From contig CM022302.1 in NCBI GenBank assembly GCA_011799875.1, positions 326,657,385-326,721,384 on the forward strand: DNA of 64,000 nucleotides, in the 5' to 3' direction. A program made the translations under genes and the position numbers. Below are positions 57,532 to 64,000 of the stretch, piece after piece. Numbering within the stretch: the first letter of the stretch is position 1; each line of letters opens with the position of its first letter. The stretch is from Thinopyrum elongatum (taxonomy: Eukaryota; Streptophyta; Magnoliopsida; Poales; Poaceae). The notes below the pieces were generated by a model. It was given only the letters and a program-made list of their open reading frames with translations. It did not search any database and was not told where the DNA came from.

Positions 57532-60434
57532 CTCGAGCGGTCGAATTTGTCATCGACTTGAAACCAGGCACCACTCCTATCGCCAAGCGACCCTACAAGA
57601 TGCCGCCGCATGAACTCCTTGAACTAAAGGAGGAAATCGACGCTTCACTTCGTAAGGGTTTCATTCGCCCAAGTTCCTCTGCTTGGGGAGCACCTTCTCT
57701 CTTGGTCAGGAAGAAGGATGGATCAAACCGATTGGTCCAAGATTACCGTCCCATTAACCAAGCAACTATCCAGAACAAATATCCCCTTCCTCGGATAAAC
57801 GATCTGTATGATCAACTGGCGGGTTCATCAGTGTTCTCTAAACTCGACTTAAGGTTGGGTTACCACCAGATCCGTGTTCGTGAAGAGGATATCCCAAAGA
57901 CCGCCTTCGTTACTCGATATGGCTCATACGAGTACACTGTCATGTCATTCGGCTTAACTAATGCTCCCGCCACATTCTCCCGCCTGATGAATTATATATT
58001 CATGGAATACCTTGACAAGTTCGTCGTGGTTTACCTGGATGATATCCTAGTATACTCCAAGAACAAAGAGGAACATGTTGAACATCTTCGACTTGTTCTG
58101 GAAAAACTTCGAGAGCATCAACTATATGCTAAGTTTTCCAAGTGTGAATTCTGGCTTCCCGAAGTAACATACCTTGGGCATGTCATCTCCAAGGATGGTA
58201 TTGCCGTCAACCCCGAGCGAGTTCAGGCTATTCTTGATTGGGCTCCTCCAAAGAACGTCAAGCAAGTTCGAAGTTTTCTCGGACTCGCCAGCTATTGCCG
58301 TCGATTTGTCGAGAACTTCTCCAAGATCGCCAAGCCCCTGACTAACCTGCTTCATAAAGGCGTCAAGTTCGATTGGACGGAAAAGTGTCAGGAAAGTTTC
58401 CAGACGCTCAAAGACAAGCTGACTTCTGCCCCAGTGCTTGCCCCTCCTGATTCCCAGAAGGATTTTGTCATCTATTGTGATGCATCCCGTCAAGGATTAG
58501 GCGGTGTCCTAATGCAAGACCGCAGAGTAATTGCTATTGCTTCGCGTCAATTGCGTCCGCACGAAGAGAATTACCCAGTACATGACCTCGAGCTTGCTGC
58601 CGTCATCCATGCACTAAAACAGTGGCGACATTACCTTCTCGGTAATCGTTGCGAGATCTACACCGATCATCAAAGTCTGAAGTATCTGTTCACTCAGCCA
58701 GACCTGAACCTCCGTCAACAGAGATGGATGGAGACCGTAGCGGATTTTAACTTGGGTATTTCTTATACCCCTGGCAAGGCTAATGTAATGGCCGATGCCT
58801 TGAGCCGTAAGTCTTATTGCAGTCACCTCCAGTTTCACGAAGTTCAACCTTCGCTTATTGAAGAATTCAGAAAGCTGAATCTCCACATTGTTCCTCCTGG
58901 AGCACTCGCTCCCCCTCCTGAAGGTTCCTACAAAATGAACCTCCATGTTGTTTCCCAGGGTTCTCTTAATACCCTGGTTGCTAAACCAGATCTCGTGGAC
59001 AGCATCAAGACGCTGCAGGGTTATGACTCTCAAGTCCACAAGATTAAGCGCTATCTCGCTGAAGGAAGGCCTTCGTTCTTCACTATTGATGATACTGGCA
59101 CATTGTTCTTTAAAAGTCGTCTAGTGGTCCCCTCTAAAGGTAACCTGGGTATGACTCAGGAGGTCATGCAAGAAGCTCACGACACTCCGTTGTCTATTCA
59201 TCCCGGCAGTACCAAGATGTACCAAGACATCCGTCAAAGATTCTGGTGGTCAAACATGAAGCAAGACATTGCTCGCTATGTTGCTGAATGTGATGTTTGC
59301 CGTCGCGTCAAAGCAGAACATCAAAGGCCCGCCGGAACTCTGCAACCAATTGCTGTTCCTGAATGGAAATGGGACCATGTTGAAATGGACTTTATCACTG
59401 GGTTTCCCAAATCACAGAAAGGTAATGATGCTATTCTTGTCGTCATTGACCGACTTTCCAAAGTTGCACATTTTCTAGCCGTCAAAGAGACGATCACTGC
59501 TAGTCAGCTCGCAACTCTCTACATGTCCAGAATTGTTTCACTTCACGGTATTCCACTGGTTATCAGTTCAGCCCGTGGCAGCTTATTCACTTCAAGATTC
59601 TGGGCAAGTTTCCAAGAAGCTATGGGAACTCATCTGTCCTTCAGCACCGCTTTTCACCCTCAGTCTCAAGGACAAGTTGAACGAGTCAACCAAGTTCTCG
59701 AAGACATGCTTCGAGCTTGTGTCATATCCTTCGGAAGGAAATGGGAAGAATCTCTCCCATATGCCGAATTCTCTTACAATAACAGCTATCAAGCCAGTCT
59801 GAAGATGGCCCCCTTTGAAGTATTGTACGGACGAAAGTGCCGAACCCCTCTAAATTGGTCAGAAACTGGGGAACGTCCACTCTTCGGTCCGGATATTATC
59901 CAACTTGCCGAAGATCAAGTTCGCGTTGTCCGCGGGCATTTGAAGACTGCTCAGTCACGTCAAAAGAGTCAGTATGACCGCAAACACAAAGATATGGTCT
60001 ATCAACCTGGCGAAAAGGCTTATCTTCGAGTCACACCGATGAAAGGTACACACCGATTCGGGATCAAGGGCAAGCTAGCTCCTCGCTATATTGGTCCTTT
60101 CACTGTTCTTGAAAGGCGTGGTAGAGTGGCATATCAGTTGGAACTTCCACCGAACCTTTCTCAGGTTCACGATGTGTTCCACATATCACAACTCCGCCGC
60201 TGCTTCAAAGACCCTATCCGCGGAGTAGATCACGAATTGCTTGAACTGCAACAAGACCTCTCTTATAAAGAGCATCCGGTCCGCATTCTCGATCAAGCCG
60301 AGCGTCGCACACGCCAGAAGGTTATCAAGTTCCTCAAGGTTCAGTGGTCAAACCATTCTGAGGATGAAGCCACTTGGGAACGCGAGGATCGTCTTCGTGA
60401 TGAATACCCCGCTTTGTTTCCTTCTACCTCCTAA
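57532..60434 (+). pseudogene. Chromovirus pol lacking gag and protease, with altered integrase
   Basis: Sequence after the pre-gag region joins directly to the linker before RT at TACCCCCTG (57523-57531). gag, protease and their ATG are absent, so the pol frame has no proper start codon. RT ([13 protein letters not shown] encoded at 58032-58043), RNase H (YCDAS, YTDH), integrase zinc region, integrase core and chromodomain ([17 protein letters not shown]) follow to TAA 60432-60434. In the integrase core the second catalytic Asp (SSDRGS in the intact minus copy) is Ala (GCC, 59571-59573), which should abolish strand transfer. An insertion relative to the minus copy lies between RNase H and integrase ([15 protein letters not shown]). 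Confidence 0.9.
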
Positions 60435-60451
60435 ATCTCGGGACGAGATTT
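60433..60451 (+). other. Hairpin overlapping the pol stop codon, plus array
   Basis: AAATCTCG (60433-60440), GGA loop, CGAGATTT (60444-60451). Compared with the minus copies (AATTCTCG/CGAGAATT) one stem pair has switched from T-A to A-T, keeping pairing. It lies just before the purine tract GTGGAGGAGATTT and LTR-F. Confidence 0.7.
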
Positions 60452-60963
60452 CTTGTAGTGGAGGAGATTTGTAACACCCCCTGTATTAAGCTACAGAGAT
60501 CACCCTTTTGATGAGGCCATGTCATCATGATTAATAGTGCATAATCATCATTAGCATCATATTGCATTTCAACTCCTAAGTCAAATTCAAATTTAAATGA
60601 AAGTGGAATATAAAAGTTGTCCAACATAGAAACTAAAATGTCAGATAAATAACAAATATTCCAGAGGCTATTCTAAAATTGAAACCAACATCATTGGAAT
60701 TGGATAAGTGACTCGAACAACCTCAAACAGTGGATGAAGATAATATTTAATAACCATTTATTAAATCTGAAATAAATATGGAATTATGTTTTGTCCAAAC
60801 TAATTTTGGGTGTTAAGGAATAATGCAATGGTATTTATGAAATAGGTCACACTTTTTACAAAAACCATTTGGGGCCTAAACATTTAACAGTAGAGAAAAG
60901 AGAATAAAGAAAAGGGAAAAGAAACAGAAAAACAAAAGAAAAGAAAAGGCCCCCCTGGCCAAC

Positions 60964-61059
60964 TGGGCCAGGCGGCCCAGCTGGCCGACCCACCTGGCCC
61001 AACTGGCCGGCCCAGCCCCATCCCCTGCCTTATCCCCATGGGGGGGGGAAACCCTAACC
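60964..61059 (+). promoter_or_regulatory. Site-II cluster and perfect telobox in LTR-F
   Basis: TGGGCC at 60964-60969 and several GGCCCA motifs to 61013 precede AAACCCTAA at 61049-61057, then a C/T-rich 5'-UTR-like tract. Confidence 0.55.
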
Positions 61060-61992
61060 AGCCACCCCCCCCCACTTCCCCCCTCTCCCGATATATCCCC
61101 CCCTCTCCCCCGATTGGATCGGGATCGAGAGGTGGAGGTCGCCGCGACGCCCCGACCCTGCCGCCCGACGCCGCCCCGTTGCCATTGCCGTTGGACGCCG
61201 TCGCCGGAGCGCTCCCCCGCCGGCCTGCTTCTCCTCTCCGCCGTCGTCCCCGTCTTCCTCCTCGCGCTCCACTGCCCCGTCCCTACGCTCCCTCGGTGAG
61301 GCCCCCGGTCCTCCTCTCTCGCTCGCCTGCCGCGCTCCCGCCGCGCCCACCGTTGCTCCGCTCCGGCCGTGACCACGCCTCGCGCGCTCCGGCCCCGCGC
61401 TCACCGCGGTCGGGCCGTGCCCTGGCCATGCGCCGCGCCGTCCGGCCGTGCCCGTCGCCCAGCGGTCACCGCGCCCAGCGCCTCGCCCCGCTGAGGCCTC
61501 TCTGCCTCGCCGGCCCCTACTCACTACCCCGCGCGCTGCCTGCGCCTCACCCTCGCCTACCTCTGCCGCCAGTCCCACCTCGCCCCTCTACGCCGCCTCC
61601 GGCCACCGGTCCTCCCCCCCCCGCGGCTCCAGCCGCGCCGTGGCCGCCGGCCGCGCACCCTCGCGGCCATCTCCCGCGACCGGCGATGGCGCCCTGGCGC
61701 GCCCCATCGCCCGTGCCCGTTCGAGCGGGTTCGCCCGCCCGTTACCCGTACCCAGCGCCCGTTAAGTCCCCCTGGCCCATTGACATGTGGGGCCCAGCCC
61801 CAGAACGTTTTAATAAAAAGGAAATAAAAATAAAAATAAAAATAATAAAAATAATTAATTAATTAGTTAATTAATCCTGATTAGGTTAATTTAACTAACT
61901 AATTAGTGTTAATTAAACAGTAATATAATTAGTTAACCCTAATTAATTTAACAGTCTATGACAGGTGGGACCCACCCTGTCAGGGCGCCTGC

Positions 61993-62022
61993 TGACATCA
62001 GCATGATGTCATGCTGACATCA
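61993..62022. promoter_or_regulatory. Altered bZIP-type dyad in LTR-F
   Basis: TGACATCAGCATGA-TG-TCATGCTGACATCA: both cores changed on the same strand (ACGT to ACAT), so the dyad is imperfect here, unlike LTR-B, LTR-C and LTR-D. Confidence 0.45.
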
Positions 62023-64000
62023 TCGCAGCACTGTTTCGGATAATGTTGAATTAAATAATTAATTAAAATTTCAGAAATTAATAAAAACTTTAGAAAATCA
62101 TATCTTTTAAACCGTAACTCCGATGAAAATATTTTATACATGAAACTTGCTCAGAACGACGATACGAACCCGGATACGCCCTCGGTATCTCCGTCAGACG
62201 CCCGCAGCTATGAGAACGTTGAACAATTAGACCGATTTCGATAAATGAATAGTGTCCAACTTTAATTAAATAAATCCGAATAAATTCCTAAATTAACTAA
62301 ATCGCTTAGTTAGGCTGTATATCACCCCGGCATATCATTTAGACATGTCATGCATCCCTGTTGCATTATTGCCGTGTGTTTACTGTTTCTTCCCCCTCTT
62401 CTCTTCGGTAGACTACGAGACCGACGCAGCTGCTGGTGCCTCGACCGACTACGTTGTTGACGACCCCTACTTGCCAGGGCAACCAGGCAAGCCCCCCCCT
62501 TGATCACCAGATATCGCCTATTCTCCTCTATACTGCTTGCATTAGAGTAGGGTAGCATGATACTGCTTTCGGTTAATCCTATTCTGCTGCATAGCCTGTC
62601 ATTGTTGCTACTGTTGTTGATACCTTACCTGCAATCCTAAATGCCTAGTGTAGGATGCTAGTTTATCATCATTGGCCCTGCATTCTTGTCAGTCTGCCTT
62701 GCTATACTATCGGGCCGTGATCACTCGGGAGGTGATCACGGGTGTATACTATACATATATGCATACTATACAGATGGTGACTAAAGTCGGGTCGGCTCGA
62801 AGAGTACCCGCGAGTGATTCACGGATTGGGGGCTGAAAGGACCTTTGTCCCAACGGCCCTTTGAGTGGATCTTTGTGGCGGAGCGACAGGGCAGGTTGTG
62901 ACCACCTAGGAGACAGGTGGGCCAGGCCCTGGTCGGCGTTCGCGTTTACTTCATAATAACCCGCTTAACGAGATTGGATATTTGATCTGAGTCTGGCCAC
63001 TGGCCTATACGCACTAACCAACTACGCGGGAGTAGTTATGGGTATCCCGGCGTCGTGGTATCAGCTGAAGCCTTCTTGACGTCAGCGACCGAGCGGCGCG
63101 CGCCGTGTTGGACCGCGCTAACGTAACCGCCGTGATCGTGTGGGTTGCTAGGTCTGCTCGCGGCCGCGTACGCAACGTGCAGGAGCGCACTGGGCGATGG
63201 GCCCAGACCCCAGAGTGCCTAGGATTAGTCCGGCGTGTTGACCTCTCTGTTGAGCCTAGGTGGGGCTGCGACGTGTGGATCTTCCGAGGCCGGGCATGAC
63301 CCAGGAAAGTGTGTCCGGCCAAAGGGGATCGAGCGTGTTGGGGAATATGTGGTGCACCCCTGCAGGGAAGTTTATCTATTCGAATAGCCGTGTCCCTCGG
63401 TAAAAGGACGACCCGGAGTTGTATTCCGACCTCATGACAACTAGAAATGGTTACTTAATAAAACACACCCTTACAAGTGACAGATATAACCCGGTGGTCG
63501 CTCTCTCGCATGGTGGCGACGAGAGGATCGACGGGTAGGATTATGCTATACGTTGTTGTTTGGTTAACTTCCAACTAATCTCTTCTATTGCTTCAAGACG
63601 AAGGCTGCCAGAAGCGTAGTCTTCGACAGGACTAGCTATCCCCCTCTTATTCTGGCATTCTGCAGTTCAGTCCACCGATATTGCCTCTTTACACATATAC
63701 CATGCATATGTAGTATAGATCCTTGCTTGCGAGTACTTTGGATGAGTACTCACAGTTGCTTTCCCCCTCCTTTCCCCCTTTCCCTTCTGGCTGGTTGTCG
63801 CAACCAGATGTTGGAGCCCAGGAGCCAGACGCCACCTTCGACGACTACTACCACCAGGGCGGAGCCTACTACTACGTCCAGGACGCCGACGACCAGGAGT
63901 AGTTAGGAGGATCCCAGGCAGGAGGCCCTGCGCCTGTTCGATCTGTTGTATCCCTGTTTGTGCTAGCCATCTTATGGCACCTTGTTTAACCTATGTCTGT

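Larger units (their letters stand above)
48575..64000 (+). mobile_element. Second triple-LTR chromovirus array, with complementary deletions
   Basis: Layout: LTR-D 48580-52476, internal domain 52477-55711, short filler, truncated LTR-E 55716-56131, internal domain 56132-60469, LTR-F 60470 to the window edge. Comparison with LTR-D puts its end about 200 bp beyond the edge. The 5 bp before LTR-D are CGAAC, and the same should follow LTR-F if the array inserted as one unit. It is the same chromovirus group as the minus array but a distinct subfamily (for example CYKCGQPGHFSRNC zinc knuckle). The first internal domain keeps pre-gag, gag, protease and early RT; the second keeps pre-gag and RT to chromodomain. 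Neither is complete. Confidence 0.88.
60470..64000 (+). repeat. LTR-F, 3' LTR of the plus array (runs off the window)
   Basis: Starts TGTAACACCCCCTG and matches LTR-D on both sides of a different GC-rich cassette (about 60935-61805). Comparison with LTR-D indicates about 200 bp are missing at the right edge. Confidence 0.9.

Noticed and set aside
61038..61862. 274-codon plus ORF in LTR-F
   Set aside because: Low-complexity Pro/Arg/Ala translation in a GC-rich cassette with no counterpart in LTR-D.

Overview
The window is nuclear DNA of a large-genome grass, most likely a Triticeae species (wheat, barley, rye or Aegilops). The evidence is layered LTR retrotransposons with 1.5 to 4 kb LTRs, a CACTA element with characteristic subterminal repeats, Tourist- and Stowaway-type MITEs, and only remnants of host genes with GT-AG introns. 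No prokaryotic feature, rRNA, tRNA gene or CRISPR array was seen. Family names come from memory of grass repeats and were not checked against a database.

Layout. 1-2304: an LTR remnant, then a Copia-type gag fragment split by a solo LTR (target-site duplication, TSD, CCCCA). 2305 to about 5.3 kb: the left part of a CACTA transposon that cuts the gag. 6668-6908: a small Helitron-like element. 6.9-9.77 kb and 32.74-33.9 kb are two halves of one low-copy island containing remains of a PLATZ zinc-binding gene on the minus strand. The island is split by a 23-kb minus-strand Ty3/gypsy chromovirus array with three LTRs and two internal domains (LTR-int-LTR-int-LTR), flanked by the perfect 5-bp duplication GGAAC. 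The second internal domain has an intact 1475-codon gag-pol; the first is frameshifted.

35.2-43.1 kb: a two-exon host gene with an in-frame stop in exon 1. Exon 2 is split by a 7.2-kb non-autonomous LTR retrotransposon (TSD ACGTC, two LTRs of about 1540 bp, one 305-aa non-pol ORF). 43.1-48.57 kb: MITEs, a small frameshifted minus-strand gene remnant, a DNA-transposon end and a B3-like gene remnant. 48.58-64 kb: a second chromovirus array of the same group on the plus strand, also LTR-int-LTR-int-LTR. Here the first internal domain loses everything after early RT and the second loses gag and protease.

How the parts work together. Each chromovirus unit has a Met-tRNA primer site, a leader, an extra pre-gag ORF of about 255 aa, gag-protease-RT-RNase H-integrase-chromodomain in one frame, a hairpin overlapping the stop codon, a purine tract and the LTR. 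The most unusual signals are the conserved pre-gag ORF with splice-acceptor-like sites before it and before gag, the triple-LTR organisation seen twice, and LTRs with similar flanks but different GC-rich central cassettes carrying plant promoter motifs.
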